Assembly (NCBI GenBank): GCA_963747345.1
Contig: CAVVFA010000001.1
Coordinates: 124,001-188,000 of the forward strand
DNA: 64,000 nt
Source: GCA-2746795 sp963747345
GTDB lineage: Bacteria; Chloroflexota; Anaerolineae; Promineifilales; Promineifilaceae
Direction: 5' to 3'
Position 1 is the stretch's first letter. Every line of letters starts with the position of its first letter. A program made the position numbers and the translations under genes. Below are positions 20,184 through 32,095 of this stretch, one piece after another. Below the pieces are notes generated by a model that did no database searches, was not told where the DNA came from, and saw nothing but the letters and a program-made list of their open reading frames with translations.

Positions 20184-21183
20184 ATGAAAGATTTAAGTAT
20201 TGTGGTGCCCGTATACAACGAAGTTGAGAATGTGCGTCCGTTGATGGATGAGATAACGGCCGCCTTGGCTGACCAAAATTGGGACTATGAAGTCCTGTTT
20301 GTTGACGATGGCAGTAAGGATGGCAGCTTTGACGTGCTGAAGGCGATGGCGGACGAGAATCCGCGCATTGTGGTGGTGCGTTTCCGGCGCAATCATGGGC
20401 AGACGGCGGGCTTTGCGGCTGGCTTTGATTATGCGGATGGGCATCGTATTTTGACGATGGATGCTGACCGTCAAAATGATCCGGCGGATATTCCCACACT
20501 CATGGCGAAGATGGATGAGGGCTTTGATGTGGTGAATGGGTGGCGGCAGAATCGGCAGGATGCGTTTTTGATGCGCAAGGTGCCGTCTTTTATTGCCAAT
20601 CGGCTGATTGCCAAACTCTCTGATGTGCCGTTGAAGGATCGGGGCTGTTCTTTGCGTTTGTTTAAGGCGGAGGTGGTGGAAGAACTGCATTTGTATGGCG
20701 AACTGCATCGCTTTATTCCTGAGATGGTGAATTTTGCCGGATTTACGATGGCGGAAGTGCCTGTTAACCATCGCCCGCGGGTGGCGGGTGTAGCGAAGTA
20801 TGGCATTTCGCGCACGTTCCGTGTGATTGTTGATTTGATGACGATTCTCTTTTTGCGGAAGTATATGGACCGGCCGATGCACTTTTTTGGCATGATTGGT
20901 ATTCCGATGGGGGTGATTGGCGGGCTTGATGATGGCGTATCTGGTGCTTCCTGAAGATTTGGGCGGGTCTTACCGGGGGGATTGCTGGTTTTCAGGCGAT
21001 GCAGATTGGGGAACGGCCGTTACTCATTCTCAGTGTCTTGCTTATCATCTTGGGTGTGCAGTTTTTGGTGATGGGCTTGCTGGCTGAACTGGTGCCCGCA
21101 CTTACTTTGAAACCCAGGACAAAACAATTTATTATGTGCAGCAGGTGTTGGGGCGAGAATCGCAGAAGCCGCCTGTGCGCTGA
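20184..21183 (+). CDS. Polyprenyl-phosphate sugar synthase, DPM1/ArnC-like GT2 (frameshifted at 3' end)
   Basis: About 332 residues. GT2 motifs: LSIVVPVYNEVENVRPLM, VLFVDDGSKDGSFD, RNHGQTAGFAAGFDYADG, LTMDADRQNDPADIP and the DPM-type KDRGCSLRLFKAEVVEEL with AKYGISRTFRVIVDL. The C terminus carries two hydrophobic spans (LLILSVLLIILGVQFLVMG) and ends ARTYFETQDKTIYYVQQVLG. Shifts are inferred near 20930 and 21090; the corrected stop is TGA at 21181-21183. The family loads mannose, glucose or similar sugars onto polyprenyl phosphate. It sits directly upstream of nine PMT/PTPS-like membrane proteins that would use such donors, supporting a linked pathway (inference). Confidence 0.85.
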
Positions 21184-21194
21184 ATTATAATTTT

Positions 21195-21260
21195 TGTTAA
21201 CCGCAGAGGACGCGGAGGCGCGGAGAAGAATCTGCGCAATCTGCGCAATCTGCGGTTTAT
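21195..21260. repeat. ACCGCAGAGGACGCGGAGGC-type repeat with tandem CTGCGCAAT
   Basis: Intergenic repeat: ACCGCAGAGGACGCGGAGGC followed by tandem CTGCGCAAT units and TGCGGTTTATTTTTATG, the ends complementary (ACCGCA / TGCGGT). Related tracts occur at about 27.91, 43.53, 53.11-53.19 and 59.16-59.28 kb. Confidence 0.7.
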
Positions 21261-21264
21261 TTTT

Positions 21265-24200
21265 ATGGAAACCGAAGAAGAGACTGCCAGCGAAGAAGCG
21301 ACGTCACTTTTAAAAGCACGTCGCTTTTGTTGTTTTTCATCGTGCCGCTGTTGTCGTTGGTGGCAATTCAGCCGATTCTGACGGGGATTTTGCCCTGGCG
21401 CGGTGATGGCTTGCTGCATTTGGTGCGCCTGGCGGAACTGGAACGGGCGGTGCGGGCTGGGCGTGCTGTTTCCGCGCTGGTCGCCGGGTTTGGGGTATGG
21501 CTTTGGTTTTCCGCTTTTCCATTATTATGCGCCGTTTAGTTATTATGTGGGTCTGATTCCGCGCTTGTTGGGTTTGTCGCTGCCGGTGTCGATGGCGGTT
21601 AGTTATGTGCTGGCGTTGTGGGTGCTGGGTTGGGGCGTGGCCTTGTGGGCGCGGGATGTGTGGCGGGACTGGCTGGGGGTGATAACGGCCGTTCTTGCCA
21701 TCCTTTATGCCCCCTACATCCTCTACAACGTCTACCACCGCGCGGCCCTGGCTGAGTTATGGGGGCTGGCGTGGTTGGTGCTGGTGTTGTGGGCGGTGAA
21801 TAGAGTGATTAGAGATTGGAGATTGAAGATTGAAGATTCATCGCATGCCCAATTCCAATCTCTAATCTCTAATCTCATTTTAATTGCTATTTTCTACGCA
21901 TTGCTCATCCTCAGCCACAATATCACCGCGATGATTGGTACGCCGTTTGATTGTAGGGTTATGCCACTTATTCGTTACTTGGTCAGCAACCGATCCCTTC
22001 ATCCCTCATCCTTCATCCTTCATCCTTTTAGGTTTGCTGCTTGGTCTCGGTCTTTCCGCCTTCTTCTGGCTGCCTGCCTTTTTTGAGCGCAATTTGGTGC
22101 AGATTGAGAATTTGACGGCGACTTCTGGTTTTACTTATGTCAATCATTTTCTGTCGTGGCTTGATATGTTGGCGTGGCCGAAAACGGCCGTTCCGCTGCA
22201 AGTTAATCCCGCCGATTCCACGTAGTTTGAGTTGGCCGGTGGTGGTGTTGGCGGTGTTGGCGTGGCTTCCTGTAAAGAAAGAGATTGGAGATTGGAGATT
22301 GGAGATTGCGGGTTCTCCAATCTCCAATCTCCAATCTCAGAAATATAATCGACTAGCGCTTACTTTGGCGGCGTTGTTGTGCCTTTTTATGGTGACTGCC
22401 GTTGAGCCAGCCGTTGTGGGAAGCGATTGGCTTGTTGTCTTTTGTGCAGTTTCCCTGGCGCTTTCTGGGTCCAGCCAGTATTTTTCTGGCCATGCTTGCT
22501 GGTCTAGGGGCAATGCAGTTGTGGGCGTGGCTCAACTTCACAATTCACAATTCGCAAGTCACAATTCAAATTTATTTTCATCCTTCTACTTTCATCCTTC
22601 ATCCTTCTCTTCGCGCTTCCCTGGCTGTTTCCCAGTCGCGCCCAAAGTTTGCCGGATGATATTTCGCCAGCCGATACGATTCAATTTGAGGTGGAAACGG
22701 GGTGGTTGGGGACGACGGCCGCTGCTGATTATTTGCCGCGCACGGTGCAAGTGCTGCCTGTGCCGGATAACGGCCGTTCTGGATTAGCCGCCACGCAATT
22801 GCCTGATGAGTTAGCTGTTCAAGATGTTGTATACGATTTCACCAGCCTCCGATTTAATTATGAGCGCGATGAACCGATTGAATCGCCGTTTTCCACCAAT
22901 TCCTCTTCCCAGGCTGGCAGGCTACACTCGATGGGTCTCCGCTTGAACTTGCTCCTAGCGATCCAGAAGGGCTTGATAACGGCCGTTCTGCCCCCAGGCG
23001 AACATAGTTTTGAACTAACGTTCGGCAGTACAACCCTCTCGCACGATTGCTACTCTCATCTCGGTTGTTAGTCTGGTGGGTCTTGGTGATTCTTGTTGCG
23101 TATTCCTTTACTCGTAAACCATCACGCAATTCACAATTCACAATTCACAATTCACAATTCATTATTTATTCAATTGCTACAGTTATCATCATTTTTGGCA
23201 CTAAAAACGCTTGCTGCTGGATCACATCAACTCCCCGTTTCGGACGGTGCGCTTTGATGACACAGATGCTGACGGATGTGGAAGGTGTCAATTTTGGCAA
23301 TGTCATCAGATTGTTAGATGCTGAGTTGCCCGACGCGGACCATTCCTGCTGACGAGAATATTGACATAACGTTAACATGGCAAGCGCTCCCACCGGTAAC
23401 TGAAGAGTATAGTGTCAGCGTGCAGTTGCTTGGGGAAAACGGCCGTCGGGTGGCACAGTCTGATAGTTTTCATCCGGCGGGGCTGCCGCTGCCGCGCTGG
23501 CAGGCGGGTGAGTATGGGCTAGATGTCCACAGCCTGACAGCCATTGCCGGCCACGCCGCCCGGCGACGTATCAACTCGTTGTCTTTCGTCTATAATTTGG
23601 CGACTGGGCAGCGGTTGGATTTGCTGAATGAAGCGGGATTGCCCATTGGCAACGAGTATGAGCTAGGGCGTATCATGCTGACTGCGCCCAGTCAGTTCCC
23701 AGAACCGAGCGACCTTACCATCGGCCAAACCAAAACGGAAGGCGGCGGTGAGTCGCCGTTCTTGGCGGAAAACGTGCAGTTGTTGGGCTATGACGCGCCG
23801 CTGGATACTGTTGAAGTGGGGCAGATTGTGCCGCTGACGTTGTATTGGCACACGCCGCAAACGCCCGTGCAGGATTATGAAACTGACATCTGGATTGGCT
23901 GTGCAAATTCGGCAAGCTCAGCGGCCGTCACTCTCGACACGCTCAGACTGATCACAGCATCTACACCCAATACAAGTTGGCTTCCCGGCCAAATTCAACG
24001 GGCTGAATTTGATGTGCCGCTGCGGCCTGTGGACGAAGCTGGCAATCCGCTGCAAGCTGGATTTTGTACGCTTTATCTTGCGTCTTTCTGGTGAGTGAGG
24101 AAGCAAACAGCATTGCGCTGGAGACTTTTGAGATTGTCTGTGCCTGAACGAAGTTATACGTTGCCAGAAACGGCCACTTCGACAGGCTCAGGACAGCCGT

Positions 24201-24613
24201 TTCTCAACCAATCTCTGGCAAACTTAGTCACTCTGGCTGGGTTTACACTCTGGACCAAACTAGCTTTGCTCCCGGCGAGACCATCCCGCTTAACGCTCTA
24301 CTGGCAGCCAGACGCACTTATTGACACGAGTTACAAGGTTTTTGTGCAGGTGTTGGACGGGAACGGCCGTTTACTAACCCAACAAGACCAAATCCCAGCC
24401 AACGGCACTCGTCCCACCACCGGCTGGGTTCCTGGTGAGTTTGTGCAAGATGATTACGCGCTCGTATTGCCGCCTGATGCGGCTCCTGGCAACTATCAAC
24501 TCATCACCGGCCTCTACGATGCGGAAACAGGGCAGCGTTTGCCGTTGTCTGATGGTTCCGGCGACGCCATTACCCTTCCTGTTTCAATTGAGGTAAAACC
24601 CGGTGAACAGTAA
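21265..24613 (+). CDS. PTPS-related/YfhO-like polytopic membrane protein P1 (multiply frameshifted)
   Basis: First of nine related membrane proteins. Family signature of PF10131-type (6-pyruvoyl-tetrahydropterin-synthase-related) proteins after joining frames: GDGLLHLVRLAELERAVRAG, VLFPRWSPGLGYGFGFPLF, HYYAPFSYY, then hydrophobic segments, APYILYNVYHRAALAELWGL, LSAFFWLPAFFERNLV and VQFPWRFLGPAS. The C-terminal extracytoplasmic beta-sandwich modules end with SYKVFVQVLDGNGRLLTQQD, RPTTGWVPGEF and GNYQLITGLYDAETGQRLPL. At least eight shifts are needed. Several repeat families (SPISNLQS, FTIHNSQ peptides) interrupt it. Start at 21265 or a TTG at 21327 is uncertain. Probably part of envelope glycan assembly; no catalytic residue can be assigned. 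Confidence 0.72.
22279..22339. repeat. GATTGGAGATT hairpin repeat inside P1
   Basis: GAGATTGGAGATTGGAGATT and complementary CTCCAATCTCCAATCTCCAA arms around GCGGGTT. It is read as peptide (IGDWRLEIAGSPISNLQSQ) within the membrane protein gene. Confidence 0.85.
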
Positions 24614-24623
24614 ACGGTGAACA

Positions 24624-27600
24624 GTGAACAGTAAACAGGCAACGCCTTACGCATCACGCATCACGTATTCCCGTCCTGAGCTGCGTCGAAGGAACGCTTC
24701 GCGGCTGCTCGTTCCAGTCACTATTTTGGCGTTGAGTTTGGTGGCGTTGGAGGCGATTTTGCGGCCGTCGCTGCCCTGTTCTGACGATGCCGCGTTCCAT
24801 TTGCTGCGCTTGACGCAGTTAGATCATTTACTGCGACAAGGCGTCTTGTTCAGCCGTTGGGCACCCGACATGGCGCAGGGCTACGGCTTCCCCTTCTTCA
24901 ACTTTTACGCCCCGCTTTCTTATTATTTGGCGGAAGGGGTTAGCTTGCTGGCGGGCAATCTCAACCTGGGGATGCGTATCACCTTTGCGTTGGGCGTTTA
25001 TCTGGCTGGGTTGAGCGCCTACCGTCTCTCCCGTGACCATTTCTCCCGACCGGCGGCCATCGTAACGGCCGTTGCCTACATGTACGCCCCCTACTTTGCC
25101 TACGACATCCTCTTTCGCGGCAATCTGGCGGAATCTGTGGCGTGGTTGTTCCTGCCCGCTTTCTCTGTGGACGATGGGGCGACTGGCACGTACCGGCCAA
25201 AATCGATGGCTGGTGGCGGCGGCGCTCAGTTATGCCGCCGTGCTGCTAACGCACAATGTATTTGCCTTGATTTTTAGTCCACTGTTGGGTCTGTATGGTT
25301 TGGTGGAGATTGGAGATTGGAGATTGGAGATTAGATAGAGCGACGCAATCTCCAATCTCTAATCTCTAATCTCTGGCCTATTATCCTCGCCCTGCTCCTC
25401 GGCCTCGGCCTGACCACCTTCTTCTGGCTGCCAGCGATGGTTGAGCGAGCCATGGTGCACAGCGACCGCTTGCTCGTGCCGCCGATTTTTGTGTATTGGG
25501 GCAATTTTGTGACGCTGGCGGAGGTTTTTGCACCGCCGCAGACGGTTTACACGAGCCTTATCAATCCGTCACCGTCGCGTGTCTTTGGGGCTGGTTTCAC
25601 TGCTGTTGGCTTTGCCAGCGATTGTTGTAGGCTGGTGGCGTTTCAAGGATAGTCGGCGGCGGCAGGTGATTTTCTTTGGGGTGGCAACGGCCGTTTACGT
25701 GTTCCTGATGATCGCCATTTCTGAGCCAATCTGGGCAAATTTGCCGCTCATTGAATACGTGCAATTCCCCTGGCGACTACTGGGGCCAGCGGCATTGTGT
25801 TTGGCGGTTTTAGTGGGAGCCAGTGTTGACTTGTTAGCTGGTGGCAGGGTGGCAAGGGGGCAAGGTGGCAAGGTGATAACGGCCGTTGCTGCGATTTATT
25901 GCATTGCTTTGATTTTGGGCAGTTTGTATTGGTTTGATGCGCGGTATTGTCCTGGGTTGGAAAATCCGACGATTGCCGATATGCAGGAGTTTGAACGTGC
26001 AAGCAAAACTATTGGCACGACGGCGAAGGGGGAGTATTTGCCACTGACGGTCGAGTATATGCCGGAAGAGCCTGCTGTTGAACCGTTTGCGTAGGCTGCC
26101 GGAAACGGTCACTTCGACAGGCTCAGTGACCGTTTTCGGCATCCGCACCCCCAAACAATTTACCGCCTCGATCTCTGCCAGCGAACCGTTCACGTTGACA
26201 GCCAATACCTTTGATTATCCTGGCTGGACGGCAGAAATCAACGATAAAAAAGTAGACATAACGCCGAGCGCTGGCACGGGACTTATTACTATTCCTGTTC
26301 CGGCTGGCGAGTCTGACTATCACGATTACTTTCCGTGAAACGCCGCTGCGTTTGGTGGCGAATGTGGTGTCGCTGCTGAGTTTGGGGGTGTTGGTGCTGG
26401 TGGCGAGTGGCAGGTGGCAGGTGGGTAAGGGGCAAGGAGTGCAAGGTTGCAGCGTGGCAAAGTGGCAGTGTGGCTGAGTTGGTGGTGCTTTCAATTGTTG
26501 GATTGGTGCTTTTTGCGTTGGTGGTGTGGATACTGCCGAAGGTGGAAACGCCTTTGCAACGGTCAACGATGCCAGATGTGGGCACAACGGCCGTTTATAG
26601 CCAACAATGTAGAACTACTCAGCTATAAAATCGCGGCACGGGAAATGGCAGCAGATGATAGCTTGCTGGTGCAGTCGAACGTGGCGTGCGCCGCAGCCGG
26701 TGGTCCCTGCGGGGCATGATTTCCGCGAGACGGTGCGGCTTGATTGGGCCGGATGGCATGTTGTGGTCGCCGAAAACGGCCGTTTCCCCCCGTTGGTATC
26801 GCAACCCACCCCCACCTATGCCTGGACGCGCGACCAGTTTGCCGATTCGCAATTACTCATCGAGCCAATTCCAGGCACGCCACCTGGTCTGTATACCATC
26901 CAACTGCGTCTTGTTTGACGAGGAGACGCTGGCACCTGTGCCGTTGACTGATGGGCAGACGACCTATGATTTAGGCACAGTGCAAGTTGACACGACCGCA
27001 AGAGTCTAGCAGTTTAGAGCCACAATATGCGCTTACTCAAACCTGGGATGGCGTAGTGCTTTCTGGCGTTAGCTTAGACCGAGAAGCGGCGGCGCCTGGC
27101 GATCCATTTTTGCTGACGTTGTATTGGCAGGTTGATGAAGCGCCAACTGATGATGCGCTGGTGCGTTTAGCTTTGGTAGATGAGGAGGGAACGGCCGTTT
27201 TCAGCCAAAACTTACCGCCTGTCCGCACTGATTTCCCCACCAGTCAATGGCAGGCAGGTGATAGCATGGCTCGGTCAGCACGCCTTCCGTTTGCCGGTGG
27301 CGCTGGAAAGTGGCGACGTATCAGTGGGTGTTGGACTGGTGTGTGGCTGATGTGTGTGATGCGGAAACGGCGCTCCCTGAGCCTGTCGAAAGGGCCGTTC
27401 TCGGCAACCTATCCATCACGGCGCCAGAACGTCTTTTTGCGGCGCCACCGCTGGATGTGGAGACCGACGCGCAGTTCGGCGAAATTGCTACATTGCTTGG
27501 CGTAAATGGCATTCATCCTTCATCTGACCCTTCGACAAGCTCAGGGCAACACCTTCATCCTTCCCTTACCCTTGTCTGGCAAGCCGACAACGAAACGACC

Positions 27601-27867
27601 ACCAGTTACCGCGTTTTCATTCATCTGGTTGATGAAAACGGGCAAATCGTGGCGCAGTCGGATGGGGAACCGGCTGGCTGGACGCGCCCGACGACGGGCT
27701 GGCTTCCTGGCGAAATTATCTTGGACGCGCATAATTTGTCGCTGGAAAACGTGCCCGCTGGCAGTTATCAGCTCAATGTCGGTCTCTACGACCCGAGTAC
27801 GGGGGTAAGGCTGGTGCTGGGGAATGGGGAAACGGCCGTTACCATCCCAGAAGTGACGCTACCATGA
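24624..27867 (+). CDS. PTPS-related/YfhO-like polytopic membrane protein P2 (multiply frameshifted)
   Basis: Same architecture as P1. Signature: CSDDAAFHLLRLTQLDHLLR, GVLFSRWAPDMAQGYGFPFF, NFYAPLSYYLAEG, YAPYFAYDILFRGNLAE, TTFFWLPAMVERAM, VQFPWRLLGPAALCLAVLVG, and an extracytoplasmic tail with SYRVFIHLVDENGQIVAQSD, WTRPTTGWLPGEI and SYQLNVGLYDPSTGVRLVL. Many single-base shifts (about 25190, 25580, 26075, 26330, 26620-26700, 26900, 27300). GTG at 24624 lies in a CAGTGAACAGTAAACAG repeat, so the first residues (ATPYASRITYS) are repeat-encoded and the true start may be later. Ends in ATGA shared with the next gene. Confidence 0.72.
25309..25373. repeat. GATTGGAGATT hairpin repeat inside P2
   Basis: GGAGATTGGAGATTGGAGAT and complementary CAATCTCCAATCTCTAATCT around AGATAGAGCGACG, inserted between two transmembrane coding segments. 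Confidence 0.85.
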
Positions 27868-30033
27868 GCCAAGATTCCTCAACGCAGACTTGCACCGAGC
27901 GATGCCGAAGTAGACGCAGAGACGCAGAGAAAAACCTTTGGTCAGTGGTCAGTGGTTATTGGTCTTGATTTTTATTGTCGCTTTGGCGGCGTTTTTGCGT
28001 TTTTATCGGCTGAATGAACTGCCGCCCGGCATGTGGTTTGACGAGGCGTGGAGTGCGGTTGCGGCACGAGATACCGCCGCGCAAGGCATATTTCCACCCT
28101 ACTTTGCCGCCAGCTTTGGCGGGATGCACCCCGCCATCGTCTACCTGACGCGCGTCGCCAACCTCTTCACAGGTGGGCATCCGCTCACCATTCGTTATGC
28201 CCTGGCGGTGGTCGGCACGTTGACGGTGCTGCTTTCATTTTTTAGCTATCGGGCGATTTTTGGTTTGGAGATTAGAGATTGGAGATTAGAGATTGATGGT
28301 AGCGCGCAATCTCCAATCTCCAATCTCCAATCTCCCAATCTCCTTGCCCTTCTCGGCGCCTTCATCCTCGCCATCACCTTCCCCTTTTTGCTTTTTACAC
28401 GCATGGGATTTGAGTCGAGTTTGGTAGCGCCAGCCAGTTTGCTCGTGTTTTGGTGCTTGGCTGTGGCGCTGCGGCAGGGAACAGGCGGGATGGTATGGGC
28501 TGACGGGCGCGGTGTTGGGTCTGTCGTCTGTACAGTTTTGACACGGCGCGGTTCTTGCCGTTTGCCGTCTCGTTGGCGTATTGGGGTGTGGTGCTGCTCC
28601 ATCGACGGGAGGAAGGATTTCGTCGTCATTTGCTGAATTTTGTGTGGCTGACGCTGGCGGCGCTGGTGGTGTTTGTGCCGCTGGGAACGTATTTTATTCA
28701 GAATTGGGGACAGTTTACAGAACGGGCCGGGATTACAACTTACAACACGTTTGGGCCTGGCGCGGAGTCGGTGCCGTTGGCGCTGCTGAATAATGCGTGG
28801 CGCACGCTGGGCGGGTCTATCATTGCCGGGGTTTGGCGATGTGATTGCGCGGCATAATCTGCCTGGTCGCCCGGTGTTTGACGTGTTCCTCTCGATTTTG
28901 TTTTGGCTGGGGGTGGGCGTGTTGATTTTGGGGTGAAACGGCCCCTTCGACAGGCTCAGGGATCGCCGTTTTCCATCATCCTCATCAGTTGGGCAAGCGT
29001 TATGCTCCTGCCCGTCATTCTCACCGACGGCGCACCGACCTACACGCGCATTTTCGGCGCGATTCCGGCGCTGGCGGGCATTGCGGCGCTTAGTTTTTGT
29101 ATTCCCACTCTCCTGCGATTGAGAACTAATGGGTTGAAAGTGATGATTTATGGCGTGTTGGGGGGGATGCTTCTTCTTTCACTTGTGGCAACGACCTATG
29201 ATTATTTTGTACGATGGGCGAAGGAACCGGCGTTGTTTGACCAGTTCCAGGTGGCAGATTGGCAAGCGGCAAATCTGGCGAAGGAACGGTTGGAAACTGG
29301 TGTGGTTTATCTTGTGCCTGATTTAGTTGACGAAGCACATCCGACGTTTGATTTGGTGCTGGGTGGCTCTGCGGTGCGTGCTTTTCCGGCGAATTGTTTG
29401 GTGGTGCAAGCTGGGGAGAAACGGCCGTTAACCTATCTCATCCAGCCATCTTCTGCCCCTGACACCCTATCTGCATTGCAAACCATCCACCCAGAAGGGA
29501 TAGTTGAATCTTCGATAATTAGCCCCCTGACTGGTGAAAAATTATTTATTACCTACATTTCCCAATCTCCAATCTCTAATCTCCAATCTCCAATCTCCCA
29601 ATTTGGTGATGCCATCCAACTGTTGGGACAACCCGAGATTGAGGTCTCGGAGAGCGCCATCACCATTCCTCTCACCTGGCAAGCTGTCGGGCAACCTGCC
29701 GCCGACCACACCTATTTCATCCATCTCTATCGGGCGGGCGCGGAAGACGAGCCACCTGTCGCCCAGTTAGATCAGCAGCCGTGTTTGCCCACGAGTCAGT
29801 GGCATGAGGGGGAAATTGTGATGGAAACGGCCGTTTCGGCAGGCTCAAGACAGGCCGTTTCGGCAAGCTCAAGACAGGCCGTTCTCTCTCTCCCTCCCGA
29901 CCTGCCTCCTGGTGAGTACACACTTGGTCTCGGCTGGTATACTTGGCCTTCCTTTGAGCGCCTGCCAGTGACGGTAAGTGACACACCCTTGCCCGATAAT
30001 CGGCAAATGATTGGACAAATTACTGTTGAATGA
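27864..30033 (+). CDS. PMT/GT39-like membrane glycosyltransferase G1 (frameshifted)
   Basis: Polyprenyl-phosphate-dependent glycosyltransferase type (GT-C fold). The N terminus has FLRFYRLNELPPGMWFDEAW, where an acidic loop residue after the first membrane span is the usual catalytic feature, then multiple hydrophobic segments, TDGAPTYTRIFGAIPALAGI, and a periplasmic tail with FGDAIQLLGQPEIEVSESAI, HTYFIHLYRAGAEDEPPVAQ and PGEYTLGLGWYTWPSFERLP. ATG at 27864 overlaps the P2 stop (ATGA). Shifts are near 27935, 28500, 28830 and 28930. Repeat families lie at 27905-27935 (ACGCAGAGACGCAGAG), 28264-28336 and 28943-28962. Transfers a sugar from lipid-P to an extracytoplasmic acceptor by family; substrate unknown. 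Confidence 0.77.
28264..28336. repeat. GATTAGAGATTGGAGATT hairpin repeat inside G1
   Basis: Read through in frame as GLEIRDWRLEIDGSAQSPIS. Arms are complementary around GATGGTAGCGCG. Confidence 0.85.
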
Positions 30034-30040
30034 TGTAGCC

Positions 30041-32083
30041 ATGAACCAAGAGACTGCTCCTCCTACTCCTAAAACATCAAACAAATGGGCTGTTTTGGCA
30101 GTTATGCTGCTGATTCTCTTGGTCGGTGCGTTTCTGCGATTTTATCGGCTCAATTCTCTGCCGCCCGGGCTGTTTATCGATGAGGCCATAAACGGTTTAG
30201 ACGCGCAGGGTGTGTGGCGAAACGGCAATTTACCCATCTTCTTCCCTGCGAATAACGGCCGTGAACCGCTTTATATCTACTTACAAGCTATTGCACTCGC
30301 GCTTATCGGCGAGAATGGCCTGAGTATGCGGCTAGTCTCTGCTTATATTGGCATGATTACCATTCCAGTGGTGTATGTATTAAGCAAGACCTTATTCCTT
30401 AAAACAACACCTGGCGCTGTTTGGATTGGGGTCACAGCATCTGCTGCTTTAGCGGCTTCCTACTGGCACGTTTCATTGAGCCGATTGGGGTTCCGCACTA
30501 TTTTACTACCTTTGTTTGTGATGCTGGTGCTGCTCTGGTTTTGGATGGGTTGGCAGCGCCGGAAGTTACGATGGTTTGTATTGGCAGGCATTGCCCTGGG
30601 TATCAGCCAATACACCTATCTGGCATCACGGGCTGTTCCTGTTTTATTTGCAGGGTTCGTTGGTTTGATTTTACTTGGGGAATTTTCACGGCACAAACAG
30701 ATAACGCCTACGTTCAAACTGATGCTGAAAAGCGCATTTTTTATGAGTGTAATTGCCCTGCTCATTTATATGCCGTTGGGCATTTATCTACTTACCACCC
30801 CGTCTGGGGCATCAGCGCGGACTGCCGATGTATCACTGCTGTCGCCAGCAGCGGCGAATGGGGAGTCTGTGGAGATGGCGTTGATCAATAACGCTGTCTT
30901 GGTGGGACGCATGTTTGTAGACAGGGGCGATATGAATTTACGCCACAATTTGCCCGGTCGGGCGGCGTTGGATGCTCTGAATGTGGTGGGATTTGTCACG
31001 GGTCTGTTTTTGTTACTGCGTCACAGGCAGCGCGCCCAATCCTGGCTGCTCGTGTTATGGCTTATTATCATGCTGTTACCTACGCTGCTGGCGACGGAGG
31101 CGCCCCATTATCTACGGGCTTCGGGGGCGTTGGGCGCTGTCATGATTGTGGTGGGCATGGGGCTGGTGTGGTGGTGGGAACGGCTGGAAATCAGGTTACA
31201 GAAGCAAGGTTGGCTGAAACGGCCGTTTCACTTCTGGCTCCTGCTTCCCCTCCTGGTTCTAATGTTTAGTGCCACGCTTACCGCTTTTGACTACTTTGCA
31301 CGATGGGCAAACGCCCCGCACCTTTATGATGATTTTCAAGCAGTCGAAAGCCAGGCGGCAAACGCCGTCCTTCAAAAACTTGCCGAAGGCAGCGTCTATT
31401 TGATTCCTGATATTGCCGCCCAACGATCACCCGTTTTACAATTATTCCTCAACTTTACTGCGGTGCGCCAACTACCCTCTGAATGCCTTGTTTTCCAACC
31501 GCAGGCGCCGACGCCCGTTATCTATATGGTGCGCACGCAGCGGGATGAAGAGACGTTACCGCAGTTACAGGCTTTGTTACCGGGAGGAGAGGTGGAAACG
31601 GCCGTTTTCCATCCAGATAGCGGCGAAATCTTCTTCGAGACCTATACAATCACCCCTGAAGAAAACGGAAGTCGCATAAAGGAAACGGCCGTTGCCCAGT
31701 TTGGCGACGCGATCCAGTTGACTGGCACAGAGACGCAACTGGCAGACAATGCCATCCCTATCACCATCACCTGGCAGGCTATTAGCCAACCCACCGCCGA
31801 CCACACCCTTTTCATCCACCTTTATCGGGTGGGCGAGGAAGACGAGCCAGCTGTAGCCCAGTTGGATATCCAGCCTTGTTATCCCACTGGCAAATGGCAG
31901 CCTGGTGAAGCCCTGCGCGAAACTTATACGCTGCCTCTGCCGCCCGACTTGCCTCCCGGTGACTACACAGTGGGTCTCGGTTGGTATACATGGCCTTCGT
32001 TTGAACGACTGCCGCTGGAGATGAGCGATAATCAACTTTCCAATCAGCGCCACGTATTGGGACAAATCACCATAGGCGACTAA
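30041..32083 (+). CDS. PMT/GT39-like membrane glycosyltransferase G2
   Basis: 680 residues, intact, so it shows the true architecture of the G-type proteins. A short cytoplasmic start (MNQETAPPTPKTSNKWAVLA), a first span, FLRFYRLNSLPPGLFIDEAI with the loop acidic residue, NNGREPLYIYLQAIAL, some ten further hydrophobic segments, ending near residue 430. Then an extracytoplasmic tail: FDYFARWANAPHLYDDFQAV, AQFGDAIQLTGTETQLADNA, HTLFIHLYRVGEEDEPAVAQ and PGDYTVGLGWYTWPSFERLP. Start 30041 is preferred to 30011, which lies inside G1. It closely resembles G1 throughout, implying tandem duplication. Contains three AACGGCCGTT words. Confidence 0.85.
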   Translation: MNQETAPPTPKTSNKWAVLAVMLLILLVGAFLRFYRLNSLPPGLFIDEAINGLDAQGVWRNGNLPIFFPANNGREPLYIYLQAIALALIGENGLSMRLVSAYIGMITIPVVYVLSKTLFLKTTPGAVWIGVTASAALAASYWHVSLSRLGFRTILLPLFVMLVLLWFWMGWQRRKLRWFVLAGIALGISQYTYLASRAVPVLFAGFVGLILLGEFSRHKQITPTFKLMLKSAFFMSVIALLIYMPLGIYLLTTPSGASARTADVSLLSPAAANGESVEMALINNAVLVGRMFVDRGDMNLRHNLPGRAALDALNVVGFVTGLFLLLRHRQRAQSWLLVLWLIIMLLPTLLATEAPHYLRASGALGAVMIVVGMGLVWWWERLEIRLQKQGWLKRPFHFWLLLPLLVLMFSATLTAFDYFARWANAPHLYDDFQAVESQAANAVLQKLAEGSVYLIPDIAAQRSPVLQLFLNFTAVRQLPSECLVFQPQAPTPVIYMVRTQRDEETLPQLQALLPGGEVETAVFHPDSGEIFFETYTITPEENGSRIKETAVAQFGDAIQLTGTETQLADNAIPITITWQAISQPTADHTLFIHLYRVGEEDEPAVAQLDIQPCYPTGKWQPGEALRETYTLPLPPDLPPGDYTVGLGWYTWPSFERLPLEMSDNQLSNQRHVLGQITIGD

Positions 32084-32095
32084 ACTTAACCACCC